Shown here: positions 27,019-36,270 of the stretch, one piece after another
How the letters are laid out: each line of letters opens with the position of its first letter
How positions within the stretch are numbered: position 1 is the first letter of the stretch
From: Clostridia bacterium
GTDB taxonomy: Bacteria; Bacillota; Clostridia; Oscillospirales; Acutalibacteraceae
Assembly (NCBI GenBank): GCA_017629275.1
Contig: JAGBXM010000132.1
Span: forward strand, 1 to 37,059
Length of the DNA stretch: 37,059 bases
Reading direction: 5' to 3'
Program-made: the position numbers and the translations under genes
Notes under the pieces: generated by a model
Database searches by the model: none
What the model was told of the DNA's origin: nothing
Seen by the model: the letters and a program-made list of their open reading frames with translations, nothing else

Positions 27019-29496
27019 ATGCCTAAGAAAAAGTCTACTAAAAAAACTAATAACAACGCGCCTAAAACCAGCGGTTCTTCAAGTGCCAAAAAGCAGATTG
27101 CCTCGGTACTTTTATTTGCTGTTGCACTACTGTTTTTTATAGCCGCCATTGTGCCCGGTAACGGAGGATGGCTTGCAATACATAACTTTGTGCTTGGATT
27201 GTTTGGTTTTTTCGGATACCTTGCTCCGATAATTTTAGGTGTAATTTCGGTTTACCTTGCTCTTGACCGCTTGCACGGTAAGGTTTTATTCCGAATAATC
27301 AGTTTGTCTCTGTTTGTTTTCCTTATTTCGTCATTCGTGCATATTCTCTCAATTGCGCCTGACGCTAAAACTTACGGTGAGGCATTTTCTGTCGCTTGGG
27401 GAAAAGGTTTTAAATCGACAGGTGTTTTCGGTACCTTGTTAGGATTTCCCATGTTTAAATTACTTGGCAATCCGGGTGCTTGGATCGCTTGTTTGATTTT
27501 GATTTTCGTAGCCTTTATGCTTATGACGGGTACTTCGCTTATCACCTTCTTTAAGGCAGTTTCTGTTCCTGTAAAGAAAATTGAAGAGGCGGCTGAGACG
27601 GCAATTGAGCAGCGTAATTCCCGTCGCGGCGAAGTTAACGTTGATATACCGTTGGACGATGAGAATCCACAGGATGTTGACGACGATTTGTCTATTGAGC
27701 AACAGCAGCAAAATGTTGTCAAAAAGTACCGTGATCTTGACAAAGAGGATATGACCGTTGATATTCGTTCGAGTTCTAAAAACGGTAAAACTGCTTCGGT
27801 AGCGGCGGCTAAGCCTGATATCAATACAACCATTACTGCGGTTTCCAAAAGAGCTGATGAAGAGATGCCCGATGATGTTGATACAAATAAAGGCGACAAA
27901 AAGCCGACGGGTGGAATTGACGATATTATTGATAAGGTTAACAGCGATGCGGATGCAAAGTCTAATGGTATCGAATTTAAAGTACCCGACGGAAGTGCGA
28001 TTACGTTTGATACAGGTTCAAACGAATATAAGTATCCTCCCGTATCACTGCTCTCTGAACCTACCCCTGAAAATAATAAGAACATCACCGCAGAACTTGA
28101 ATCTACAGCCACCTTGTTGGTTGATACTTTGCGTAGTTTCGGCGTAGAGTCAAGAATTATCAATATTAGTCGCGGTCCTTCGGTTACCCGTTATGAATTG
28201 CAACCTGCCGCAGGTGTTAAGATCAGTAAGATTACCAATCTTGCAGATGATATTGCGTTGAATCTTGCAACTGCAGGTGTCAGAATTGAAGCTCCCATTC
28301 CTAATAAACCTGCTGTTGGTATTGAGGTGCCGAACAAGAATACAAGTATTGTAAAAATTCGAGAGATCATCGATTCGCAGGTATTTTCTGCTTCTAAGTC
28401 GAAACTGTCGGTTGCACTCGGTAAAGATATTTCGGGAGAACAGAGAGTTGCAGATATTTCTAAAATGCCTCACGGTCTTATTGCGGGTGCAACAGGTTCG
28501 GGTAAATCAGTATGTATCAACTCAATAATTATGAGTATTCTTTATAAGGCAACTCCCGAAGAGGTAAAATTGTTACTTATCGACCCGAAGGTTGTTGAGC
28601 TTGGTATTTATAACGGTATTCCGCACTTGTATACTCCTGTTGTTACCGACCCCAGAAAGGCTGCAGGCGCTTTGGGTTGGGCTGTTCAGGAAATGGAAAA
28701 AAGATATAAGCTTTTTGCCGAAAATGATGTGCGTAATCTTGCAGGTTTTAATGAACTCGCAGAGAAAAGAGACGATCTTGTTAAAATGCCGCATATCGTC
28801 ATTATCATTGATGAGTTGGCCGACCTTATGATGACATCACCAGGTGAGGTTGAAGATTCTATTTGTCGAATTGCTCAGAAGGCCCGTGCCGCAGGTATGC
28901 ACTTGATCGTTGCTACACAGCGTCCGTCGGTTGACGTTGTTACAGGTCTTATCAAGGCTAACATTCCCACCCGTGTTGCTTTTGCGGTTTCTTCGCAGGT
29001 CGACAGCCGAACCATTATTGATATCGGCGGTGCCGAAAAACTTATGGGTCGCGGAGATATGTTGTTCTTCCCGACGGGAGCTATTAAACCTGAACGTATT
29101 CAGGGTTGCTTTGTTTCCGACGCCGAGGTCGAAAAGGTTGTCTCTTATCTTAAGAGTGACCATAAGAGTGAATATGACGAGGAGATTATTGCCGAAATCG
29201 AGCGTCTTGCTGCCAAGGAAAAAGCTGCTAAGAGCGGTCTGCCCGAGGACAAGGTCGATGATGACGGCGATCCGATGCTTGACGAAGCCATTGAGTGCGT
29301 TGTTGAGGCGGGACAAGCTTCTACTTCGCTTTTGCAGCGTCGCTTGAGACTTGGTTATGCCCGTGCCGCCCGTATCATTGATATGATGGAGGAACGCGGG
29401 GTTGTCGGACCTTATGAAGGCTCAAAACCCCGTAAGGTTTTGATTACTAAAGAACAGCTTTTAGAACGGAAAGCAGGTAGCTCTGACGATGAATAA
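27019..29496 (+). CDS. ftsK: DNA translocase FtsK/SpoIIIE
   Basis: This 825-residue membrane-anchored DNA pump clears chromosomes from the septum and, in sporulating cells, moves DNA into the forespore. A Lys-rich start (1-26) is followed by four membrane helices (about 27-45, 58-82, 90-108, 152-174), an acidic linker (about 200-330), the alpha/beta motor with Walker A GATGSGKS (489-496) and Walker B VIIIDELADLM (about 593-603), and the winged-helix gamma domain IECVVEAGQAST...RAARIIDMMEERG at the end. The ATG at 27019 follows AAGGAG. Its stop lies 8 bp inside the next gene, so the radical SAM gene is translationally coupled. Confidence 0.96.
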   Translation: MPKKKSTKKTNNNAPKTSGSSSAKKQIASVLLFAVALLFFIAAIVPGNGGWLAIHNFVLGLFGFFGYLAPIILGVISVYLALDRLHGKVLFRIISLSLFVFLISSFVHILSIAPDAKTYGEAFSVAWGKGFKSTGVFGTLLGFPMFKLLGNPGAWIACLILIFVAFMLMTGTSLITFFKAVSVPVKKIEEAAETAIEQRNSRRGEVNVDIPLDDENPQDVDDDLSIEQQQQNVVKKYRDLDKEDMTVDIRSSSKNGKTASVAAAKPDINTTITAVSKRADEEMPDDVDTNKGDKKPTGGIDDIIDKVNSDADAKSNGIEFKVPDGSAITFDTGSNEYKYPPVSLLSEPTPENNKNITAELESTATLLVDTLRSFGVESRIINISRGPSVTRYELQPAAGVKISKITNLADDIALNLATAGVRIEAPIPNKPAVGIEVPNKNTSIVKIREIIDSQVFSASKSKLSVALGKDISGEQRVADISKMPHGLIAGATGSGKSVCINSIIMSILYKATPEEVKLLLIDPKVVELGIYNGIPHLYTPVVTDPRKAAGALGWAVQEMEKRYKLFAENDVRNLAGFNELAEKRDDLVKMPHIVIIIDELADLMMTSPGEVEDSICRIAQKARAAGMHLIVATQRPSVDVVTGLIKANIPTRVAFAVSSQVDSRTIIDIGGAEKLMGRGDMLFFPTGAIKPERIQGCFVSDAEVEKVVSYLKSDHKSEYDEEIIAEIERLAAKEKAAKSGLPEDKVDDDGDPMLDEAIECVVEAGQASTSLLQRRLRLGYARAARIIDMMEERGVVGPYEGSKPRKVLITKEQLLERKAGSSDDE

Positions 29497-31390
29497 CGGT
29501 TTTCTTCCCGTTAATAAAAGTGATATGTTAAAAAGAGGGTGGACAGAGGTTGACTTCGTTATCGTTACGGGCGATGCTTACGTTGACCACCCCTCTTTTG
29601 GTACTGCCATTATTTCAAGAGTTCTTGAAAACGGCGGATATAAGGTCGGTATTATTGCACAACCTGATTGGAAAAACGAGGATAGTATTACTGAATTTGG
29701 CCGCCCGAGATTTGGGTTTATGGTCAATTCGGGTAATATTGACTCAATGGTTGCACACTATACTGCGGCCAAGAAACCCAGAAGTGAGGATATGTATTCT
29801 CCCGGCGCTAAGGCGGGCTTGCGTCCCGACCGTGCAGTTACTGTTTATTCGAAGCTCATCAGAAAAGTTTATGGGAATATTCCGCTTATTATTGGCGGCG
29901 TAGAGGCATCTCTGCGCCGTTTTGCACATTATGACTATTGGTCGGACAGTGTGTTGCCGTCGGTTATAATTGATTCTGATGCCGATCTTTTGAGCTTTGG
30001 TATGGGTGAACTTCAGACTCGCGAGATTGCCGACAGATTGGCTTCGGGTGAGCCGATTTCATCTTTGACCGATATTGATGGTACTGTTTTCAAAACCGCC
30101 TCTGCAGTTGGTATAAACGCTTTGACAGTGCCATCCTTTGAAGAATGTAAATCTTCTAAAAGACAGTATGCGATAGCTTGCAGAGCCGAATATGACGAAC
30201 AGGATGCGGTCAGAGGTAAAAGAATTCTGCAAAAACACGGAGATGTTTACGTTGTTCAGAATAAACCTATGCGTGTTTTGACCACCGAAGAACTTGATGA
30301 AGTTTATGCTTTGCCGTATATGAGATACTACCATCCTATGTATGAAACAATGGGTGGTGTTCCTGCAATCAAAGAGGTTGAGTTTTCGGTAACTCATAAC
30401 CGCGGATGCTTTGGTGCTTGTAATTTTTGCTCGATTGCTTATCACCAGGGCCGTCAGATCGCAACAAGAAGTGAGGTATCTGTACTGTCAGAGGTTGAAC
30501 AGTTGGTTAAAAACCCTCATTTTAAGGGATATATTCACGACGTTGGCGGTCCGACCGCTAACTTCAGACACGTTTCTTGTCAAAAACAGTTGGAATTGGG
30601 ACTTTGTAAAGGAAAAAAATGTCTTGCTCCGACTCCGTGTAAAAATTTGGAGTGCGATCATACTGAGTATTTAGAAATGCTGCGGAAAATTCGTGCAGTT
30701 AAAGGTGTTAAAAAAGTATTTATTCGTTCCGGCATTCGATTTGATTATTTATTGGAAGATAAAAATGATGAATTTTTCCGCGAACTTGTCGAGCATCACG
30801 TCAGCGGCCAGTTAAAGGTTGCGCCTGAGCATTGTTCCGACGTTGTTCTTGACAAAATGGGTAAACCGCATATTGAAACCTACAGACGGTTTGTAAAAAA
30901 GTTTTACAGTATAACAAAACAGATTGGCAAGGAACAGTACCTTGTACCGTACCTTATGTCAAGTCACCCGGGTTGCAGAATGCACGACGCTATTGAACTT
31001 GCACTGTTTTTAAAACAAAATAAAATGCGTCCCGAACAAGTGCAGGATTTTTATCCGACCCCGGGTACAATTTCAACGTGTATGTATTATACTGAACTTG
31101 ATCCTTATACTTTGGAGCACGTTTTTGTTCCGAAAACGCCCTCTCAAAAAGCCGAGCAGAGAGCCTTGTTACAGTATTTTAAGCCTGAAAATAAGGCAAT
31201 CGTTTTAAAAGCGTTAAAGGACTGCGGAAGAACCGATCTTATCGGTTCGGGTCCTAATTGTCTTATAAATGCCCCCGGTTATTCTAAATTACAAAATCCT
31301 AAAATGGCACAAAAAGGCAAGGGTAGGGGTAAATCCTCTCAAAAACCGAAAGCTTTTAAGGCCAAGGGCAGATGGGACCCTAAAAATTAA
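29489..31390 (+). CDS. YgiQ family radical SAM protein
   Basis: This 633-residue iron-sulphur protein belongs to the YgiQ family (UPF0313). The N-terminal cobalamin-binding-like region has GDAYVDHPSFGTAII and LIIGGVEASLRRFAHYDYW. The radical-SAM cluster motif CxxxCxxC is in RGCFGACNFCSIAYHQGR (about 310-327). A second cysteine group, CKGKKCLAPTPCKNLEC, may bind another cluster. The C-terminus is a Lys/Gly-rich tail. The substrate of this widespread family is not established. The start ATG at 29489 overlaps the end of ftsK by 8 bp. It ends at a clear terminator. Confidence 0.93.
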   Translation: MNNGFLPVNKSDMLKRGWTEVDFVIVTGDAYVDHPSFGTAIISRVLENGGYKVGIIAQPDWKNEDSITEFGRPRFGFMVNSGNIDSMVAHYTAAKKPRSEDMYSPGAKAGLRPDRAVTVYSKLIRKVYGNIPLIIGGVEASLRRFAHYDYWSDSVLPSVIIDSDADLLSFGMGELQTREIADRLASGEPISSLTDIDGTVFKTASAVGINALTVPSFEECKSSKRQYAIACRAEYDEQDAVRGKRILQKHGDVYVVQNKPMRVLTTEELDEVYALPYMRYYHPMYETMGGVPAIKEVEFSVTHNRGCFGACNFCSIAYHQGRQIATRSEVSVLSEVEQLVKNPHFKGYIHDVGGPTANFRHVSCQKQLELGLCKGKKCLAPTPCKNLECDHTEYLEMLRKIRAVKGVKKVFIRSGIRFDYLLEDKNDEFFRELVEHHVSGQLKVAPEHCSDVVLDKMGKPHIETYRRFVKKFYSITKQIGKEQYLVPYLMSSHPGCRMHDAIELALFLKQNKMRPEQVQDFYPTPGTISTCMYYTELDPYTLEHVFVPKTPSQKAEQRALLQYFKPENKAIVLKALKDCGRTDLIGSGPNCLINAPGYSKLQNPKMAQKGKGRGKSSQKPKAFKAKGRWDPKN

Positions 31391-31422
31391 GAGCAGCAAA
31401 TATTACTGCTCTTAATTTTGGT
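31383..31422. terminator. Terminator after the radical SAM gene, bidirectional
   Basis: A 14-bp stem AAAATTAAGAGCAG / CTGCTCTTAATTTT with a 9-nt loop begins within the last codons of the radical SAM gene and faces the convergent DUF378 gene. Confidence 0.9.
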
Positions 31423-31435
31423 TATTGATATTCGG

Positions 31436-31678
31436 TTAGTGGGAGCCGCTTGTCATCGGCATATCGAAATCGTTGCTGTCGCCGGCCTCGGTGTGGTCTC
31501 TGAATAAAAGAGAAATGCACCAAACACCTGCTAAAGCGACCAAGGTGTAGACGATTCGACTGAGCAGTGCATCCTGACCGCCGAAAATCCAGGCAACGAG
31601 GTCGAATTGGAAAAGACCGATACTACCCCAGTTAAGTCCGCCGATTATCAATAGGGAAAGACAGATTTTATCTAACAT
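31436..31678 (-). CDS. DUF378 small membrane protein
   Basis: This 80-residue protein has two membrane helices. The DUF378 hallmark is LLIIGGLNWGSIGLFQFDLVAWIFGG in the first half (helix plus re-entrant Asn-Trp-Gly turn), then RIVYTLVALAGVWCISLLF, and a short hydrophilic tail with Asp, Ser and His. Members are widespread in Firmicutes and have no established function. The ATG at 31678 follows AAAGGAGTG. It is a single-gene unit divergent from the RlmD-type gene. An AT palindrome, TATTTTTAAAAATA (31713-31726), lies between them. Confidence 0.9.
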   Translation of the reverse strand: MLDKICLSLLIIGGLNWGSIGLFQFDLVAWIFGGQDALLSRIVYTLVALAGVWCISLLFRDHTEAGDSNDFDMPMTSGSH

Positions 31679-31741
31679 TTTATCACTCCTTTTCCTTTAC
31701 TAGTTTTATCAGTATTTTTAAAAATATACGAAGGTTTTATT

Positions 31742-33094
31742 ATGAAGAAAAATGATTTGATTAATTTAGAAATTATTGACACAACGCTTAACGGTGCAGG
31801 TGTTGGCCGCTATGACGGATTAACAGTTTTTGTTGATGCGGCCGTTACGGGAGACGTTGTCCTTGCTCACATTTTAAAGGTTAAATCGAATTGTGCTTTT
31901 GCAAAAGTAAAAGAAATCATTACACCTTCATTGAATCGTGTTGATGCTGAATGCGGCTCATATCCACGTTGTGGCGGTTGCAGTTTCAGACATATTGATT
32001 ATAAAACCGAACTTGAAATTAAAGAAAATAACGTAAAAAATAATTTAAAAAGAATTGGTGGAGTTGAACCGGAATTTGAACCAATAGTAGGTTTATCCGA
32101 CGTGGGGTATCGCAATAAGGCACAGTATCCTGTAAGTATGGAAAAAGGTGGATTGAAGGTTGGTTTCTTTTCGGGACACAGTCATAGGGTTATTGATTGC
32201 CCGGAGTGTCAACTTCAACCTACCGAATTTTCAAAAGCAGTATCAGTTTTTAAGGAATTTTTATCAGAGAATAATATTTCCGTTTATAATGAAGAGTTGC
32301 ATAAGGGCCTTGTAAGGCATATTTATTTCAGAAAAGCTGTTGTCACCAATGAAATTATGGTCTGTATTATTTTAAACGGTGATAATTTGCCTTATTTGGA
32401 TAACTTTATCGAAAAAATGAAATCGGTTTTCGGTGACTGTCTGAAATCTGTTGTAATAAATATAAACAGGGATAAGACTAACGTTATTATGGGTAAAAAT
32501 TGTATTACGGTTTACGGCGAGGACCATATAACCGACGTTTTGTGCGGTGTAAGGGTAAGGATCAGCCCATTGTCGTTTTATCAGGTCAATCATAACGTTG
32601 CCGAAAAGCTGTATGAAAAAGCGGCCGAATATGCCGAACCCGATGGAAAAACGGTGCTTGACCTTTATTGCGGCGCGGGAACTATCGGTCTTTCAATGGC
32701 CGAAAAGGCAAAGAAAATCATTGGTGTTGAGATAATTCCCGAAGCGGTGACCGATGCAAAATTCAATGCACAACAAAATGGATTTAAAAATACCGAATTT
32801 TTCTGCGGCGATGCTGCAAAGGCCGCCGAAAAACTTAAAAATGATGGCATTAAGCCCGATGTTATTATTGTCGATCCACCAAGAAAGGGTTGTGAAGCTG
32901 AACTTGTAAAGATAATAACAGAGGATTTTGCTCCCGAAAAGGTTGTTTATGTTTCGTGTGACCCTGCAACATTGGCAAGGGACTGTAAATTATTTAAAGA
33001 ACAAGGATATAATACTGTAAAGGCCGCAACCTTTGATATGTTCCCGAGAACGGGCCATGTAGAATCTGTCGTAAAATTGATGAGGTTAAAATGA
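31742..33094 (+). CDS. rlmD: 23S rRNA (uracil-5-)-methyltransferase RlmD/RumA family, with TRAM domain
   Basis: This 450-residue SAM-dependent enzyme forms 5-methyluridine in 23S rRNA. An N-terminal TRAM RNA-binding domain (about 1-58, LEIIDTTLNGAGVGRYDG) precedes four [4Fe-4S] cysteines: CGSYPRCGGC near 71-80 and one in CPECQLQ near 155. The SAM fold has VLDLYCGAGTIGLSMA and VDPPRKG, and the catalytic cysteine is in VSCDPATLARD (about 405). The ATG at 31742 has a modest AAGG site. The next gene is a paralogue that begins within its stop codon (ATGA). Whether it modifies U1939 or U747 cannot be read here. Confidence 0.92.
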   Translation: MKKNDLINLEIIDTTLNGAGVGRYDGLTVFVDAAVTGDVVLAHILKVKSNCAFAKVKEIITPSLNRVDAECGSYPRCGGCSFRHIDYKTELEIKENNVKNNLKRIGGVEPEFEPIVGLSDVGYRNKAQYPVSMEKGGLKVGFFSGHSHRVIDCPECQLQPTEFSKAVSVFKEFLSENNISVYNEELHKGLVRHIYFRKAVVTNEIMVCIILNGDNLPYLDNFIEKMKSVFGDCLKSVVININRDKTNVIMGKNCITVYGEDHITDVLCGVRVRISPLSFYQVNHNVAEKLYEKAAEYAEPDGKTVLDLYCGAGTIGLSMAEKAKKIIGVEIIPEAVTDAKFNAQQNGFKNTEFFCGDAAKAAEKLKNDGIKPDVIIVDPPRKGCEAELVKIITEDFAPEKVVYVSCDPATLARDCKLFKEQGYNTVKAATFDMFPRTGHVESVVKLMRLK

Positions 33095-34239
33095 ATATAA
33101 CTGAATTTAAGTGTCCTCACCGTAAAAAATGCGGTGGGTGTCAGATACAAAATCTTACATACGAAAAGCAGTTAAGCTTTAAGCAGGTCAAGGTTATTAA
33201 ACTGCTTGGTAAATATCATCATGTTAATGAGATAATCGGTATGGAGCATCCATATCATTACCGTAATAAGGTGCAGGCGGCATTTGGGGAACGTAAGGGT
33301 GAAATAATTTCGGGTGTGTATCAGTCCTCGACACACACCATCGTTCCTGTTGACAGTTGCTTGATTGAAGACCAAAAGGCCGACGAAATAATAGTAACTA
33401 TAAGAAAACTGTTGAAAAGCTTTAAACTTCGCGCATTTAATGATGTTACGATGAAAGGCTTTTTACGTCACGTTCTGGTTAAAAGAAGCTTTACGACCAA
33501 TGAAATTATGGTCGTGCTTGTCACTTCTTGCCTTGAGTTTCCGAAGGAGACACAATTTATTAATGCGATACGGTCACGCCATCCCGAAGTAACAACTGTC
33601 GTGCAGAACGTCAACAACAAAAGGACGAGTCTTGTTTTAGGCGAGCAATCCAGAGTCCTTTTTGGCAACGGATATATTGAAGATATTTTGTGTGGTTTCA
33701 AGTTCAGAATATCACCTAAATCGTTTTATCAGGTCAATCCCTTACAGACCGAGGTACTTTATAAAAAGGCGATTGAATTTGCTGATCTTACGGGAAAAGA
33801 AAGAGTACTTGATGCGTATTGCGGTACGGGAACTATTGGTATTATTGCTTCACAAAAAGCAGGCGAGGTTGTCGGTGTCGAACTTAACCCCGATGCTGTA
33901 AAGAATGCAGTGGTCAATGCGGAATTAAATTGCGTTAAGAATATATCTTTTTTTGAAGATGATGCCGGTAAGTTTATGGTTAAATCTGCAAGAAATGACG
34001 AAAGGTTTGACGTTGTCATTATGGATCCGCCGAGAGCCGGTGCAAGTTTGGAATTTTTGCGTTGCCTCGTTGAGTTGGGACCCGATAAAGTGGTTTACGT
34101 ATCCTGCAATCCCGAAACGTTGGCGCGTGACCTCTCGTTTTTGACACGAAAAGGGTATAGAGTTAAAAAAATTCAGCCTGTTGATATGTTCCCACATACT
34201 GAACACGTTGAAACTATTGTTTGTCTTAATAAATATTAG
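33091..34239 (+). CDS. Second RlmD/RlmC-type rRNA (uracil-5-)-methyltransferase, lacking TRAM
   Basis: This 382-residue paralogue of the preceding gene lacks the TRAM domain; it begins directly with the iron-sulphur cysteines CPHRKKCGGC (residues 8-17), with a fourth Cys in VDSCLIED. The shared core has RISPKSFYQVNPLQTE, VLDAYCGTGTIG, MDPPRAG and the catalytic Cys in VSCNPETLARD (about 339). Its TRAM-less form resembles E. coli RlmC (RumB, m5U747). The ATG at 33091 overlaps the upstream stop by 4 bp, so the pair is coupled. Possibly the two enzymes split the 747 and 1939 sites. Confidence 0.9.
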   Translation: MNITEFKCPHRKKCGGCQIQNLTYEKQLSFKQVKVIKLLGKYHHVNEIIGMEHPYHYRNKVQAAFGERKGEIISGVYQSSTHTIVPVDSCLIEDQKADEIIVTIRKLLKSFKLRAFNDVTMKGFLRHVLVKRSFTTNEIMVVLVTSCLEFPKETQFINAIRSRHPEVTTVVQNVNNKRTSLVLGEQSRVLFGNGYIEDILCGFKFRISPKSFYQVNPLQTEVLYKKAIEFADLTGKERVLDAYCGTGTIGIIASQKAGEVVGVELNPDAVKNAVVNAELNCVKNISFFEDDAGKFMVKSARNDERFDVVIMDPPRAGASLEFLRCLVELGPDKVVYVSCNPETLARDLSFLTRKGYRVKKIQPVDMFPHTEHVETIVCLNKY

Positions 34240-34254
34240 TTCAAAGGAGTAAGG

Positions 34255-34920
34255 ATGAAGTTATTTATTAACGCATTAACAAAATATATGACCGGTCTTG
34301 TTTTGGTTGGTGCATTATTGTTTCTTCCAGCGGGGACATTTAATTATCACGGTGCTTGGTTATTTATCTCATTATTGTTTTCCCCGATGTTATTAATGGG
34401 AGTCGTTCTCTTTTTAAAAGCTCCGGCTTTACTTGAAAAGCGGCTGAACAATAAAGAAAAAGAAAAAACACAAAAGGGTGTTATTGCTCTTTCGGGCTTG
34501 ATATTTCCCACATGTTTTGTTTTGTCTGCTTTTGATTTTCGTTTTGGTTGGTCAAATGTTTCGTTTTGGGTGACCGTTATTGCTTCTGTACTGTTTTTGA
34601 CAGGTTACGGAATGTATGCTGAAGTAATGCGTGAAAATTCTTATCTTTCACGCACGATTGAGGTGCAGGAAGATCAAAAAGTTATTAGTTCGGGTCTTTA
34701 TGGTTTGGTACGTCATCCGATGTATTCGGCGACCTTGTTGATGTTTTTACCTTTGCCGTTGATTCTTGGTTCTTTTTGGGGGATGATTCCTTTTGCGTTT
34801 TATCCCATTGTAATTGTTATACGAATTTTAAACGAAGAAAAGGTTTTGACCGATTCACTTGAAGGTTATTCAGAATATAAAATCAAAGTCAAATACCGTC
34901 TGATTCCGTTTGTTTGGTAA
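34255..34920 (+). CDS. Isoprenylcysteine carboxyl methyltransferase (ICMT)-family membrane protein
   Basis: This 221-residue integral membrane protein has about five hydrophobic helices (from residues 13, 35, 75, 100 and 160). The C-terminal half carries the family motif GLYGLVRHPMYSATLLMF and the closing EEKVLTDSLEGYSEYKIKVKYRLIPF, typical of ICMT/PEMT-like methyltransferases that bind SAM at the membrane interface. Bacteria lack prenylated cysteine proteins, so the physiological substrate is unknown. The ATG at 34255 follows AAAGGAG. It lies 15 bp after the second rRNA methyltransferase and 20 bp before the lipoprotein gene. Confidence 0.85.
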   Translation: MKLFINALTKYMTGLVLVGALLFLPAGTFNYHGAWLFISLLFSPMLLMGVVLFLKAPALLEKRLNNKEKEKTQKGVIALSGLIFPTCFVLSAFDFRFGWSNVSFWVTVIASVLFLTGYGMYAEVMRENSYLSRTIEVQEDQKVISSGLYGLVRHPMYSATLLMFLPLPLILGSFWGMIPFAFYPIVIVIRILNEEKVLTDSLEGYSEYKIKVKYRLIPFVW

Positions 34921-34940
34921 TGTTTTTAGAGGTGTGTTTA

Positions 34941-36257
34941 ATGAATACTCTTAAAAAGTTGATCTGCATTATTCTTGGTTCGCTTCTACTTGGCTTGTGC
35001 GCTTGTGATTCGGGTAGTCCGGATGGTTATTCAAGGCCGCAGTTTGGTTTTAACAGTTCAAATAGTGGTTCGGGAGATTCTTTGACTATACAGAATACGC
35101 TGTCGGCATTGTCGGTTGGTTGTTATACTTTTTCGAATGCTTCAGATTTTAAATTCTTGTCTTTTTCGGACCGACAGTTAAAGCTGAGCAGTAATGCTAC
35201 TGCTTGGAAGCTCAAGAAGGCTACCAACGGCTTTTATGTTTACTCTGCAGATGATGAACTCTTGCTTGATATAAATAACGCGTTTATAGCAGTTGGTACC
35301 ACCGTTAAACTGTGGGAAAATACCGGTTATAATACTCAAATCTGGACTATAAAGGCTAATAATAACGGGACATATTCATTTTTAAGTGCCGTTGATGAAA
35401 GCTATTGCCTTGGATTTTCTAACGGTAATGCCGTTTTACAGTTGAGAAAAGAGGGCGATAAGTCGCAGGAGTGGTATGCAGTTGCCACCGTTGATAACTC
35501 ACCGAAGAATTATCTGAAGTACACAAGTCAAGGTGGTATTATTGAGTTGCGATTGCCTTTGGATATTACTAAAGTTATTACTGATGCAAGACTGCAGCAA
35601 TGGGCTAATGACCTTGAAAAGGCTTATTATACCTATGAGGAACTTACAGGTTACAGACCGTATGAGTCGATTATAGTTAAGGCTTATGAGCCTATTACGC
35701 AGTACGAAAACGTGTTGGCGTACGTCTTTGACAATAACAATATTATCTACGTTGACAGTAATTTTTTGCCGACCGACCTTGCTAAAATGAGCAAGCGTGT
35801 CAACGATTGGAACTTCTGCCTTTTGCACGAAATGGGACACATGTTTGATAACGGGCGGCCTTGGAATTTTGAGGCTGAGGTTATGACCGATATCAAATTG
35901 CCTTATGTTTTGGAGAAAAACGGCGCAGGTGCCGAACTTTCGGAGTTCGGTGAAGGCTCGGTCCGTTACGGCAAGGATATTATGCTGTCGTACAAGGCTA
36001 TGGGTGGCGATTTGTCTAAGGAATATAATGTTTTTGCCTTAGCGTATAAATTTATGCAAATTAAAGAAATAATTGGTTGGGAAGCCTTTAAATCGACCTA
36101 TCACAAACTCCAGACCGATGCTTCGCAGTATTATAATTATACAAAGCAACAGAAATTTGAACTTTTTGTCAACACTTTGTCGAGTTTTAGCGGACAAAAT
36201 GTTAAAGGTTATTTCACTGCTGCTGAATGGAATACGATTATATCTTATTTAAAATGA
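34941..36257 (+). CDS. Secreted lipoprotein with ricin-type domain and M60-like metallopeptidase motif
   Basis: This is a 438-residue exported lipoprotein. A signal peptide (about 1-21) ends in a lipobox LCA-C with the lipidated cysteine at 22. A Ser/Asn/Gly-rich spacer follows (25-50), then a ricin-type beta-trefoil (about 55-190) with QIWTI and QEWYA repeats. The C-terminal half has the gluzincin motif HEMGH (H296, E297, H300) with a downstream Glu (E311 or E313) as probable third zinc ligand, resembling M60/enhancin-like peptidases that cut glycoproteins. The ATG at 34941 follows GAGGTG; the longer frame from 34914 adds residues before the signal peptide. Family assignment of the peptidase is by motif only. 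Confidence 0.78.
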   Translation: MNTLKKLICIILGSLLLGLCACDSGSPDGYSRPQFGFNSSNSGSGDSLTIQNTLSALSVGCYTFSNASDFKFLSFSDRQLKLSSNATAWKLKKATNGFYVYSADDELLLDINNAFIAVGTTVKLWENTGYNTQIWTIKANNNGTYSFLSAVDESYCLGFSNGNAVLQLRKEGDKSQEWYAVATVDNSPKNYLKYTSQGGIIELRLPLDITKVITDARLQQWANDLEKAYYTYEELTGYRPYESIIVKAYEPITQYENVLAYVFDNNNIIYVDSNFLPTDLAKMSKRVNDWNFCLLHEMGHMFDNGRPWNFEAEVMTDIKLPYVLEKNGAGAELSEFGEGSVRYGKDIMLSYKAMGGDLSKEYNVFALAYKFMQIKEIIGWEAFKSTYHKLQTDASQYYNYTKQQKFELFVNTLSSFSGQNVKGYFTAAEWNTIISYLK

Positions 36258-36270
36258 TCAGAGGTGCAAG

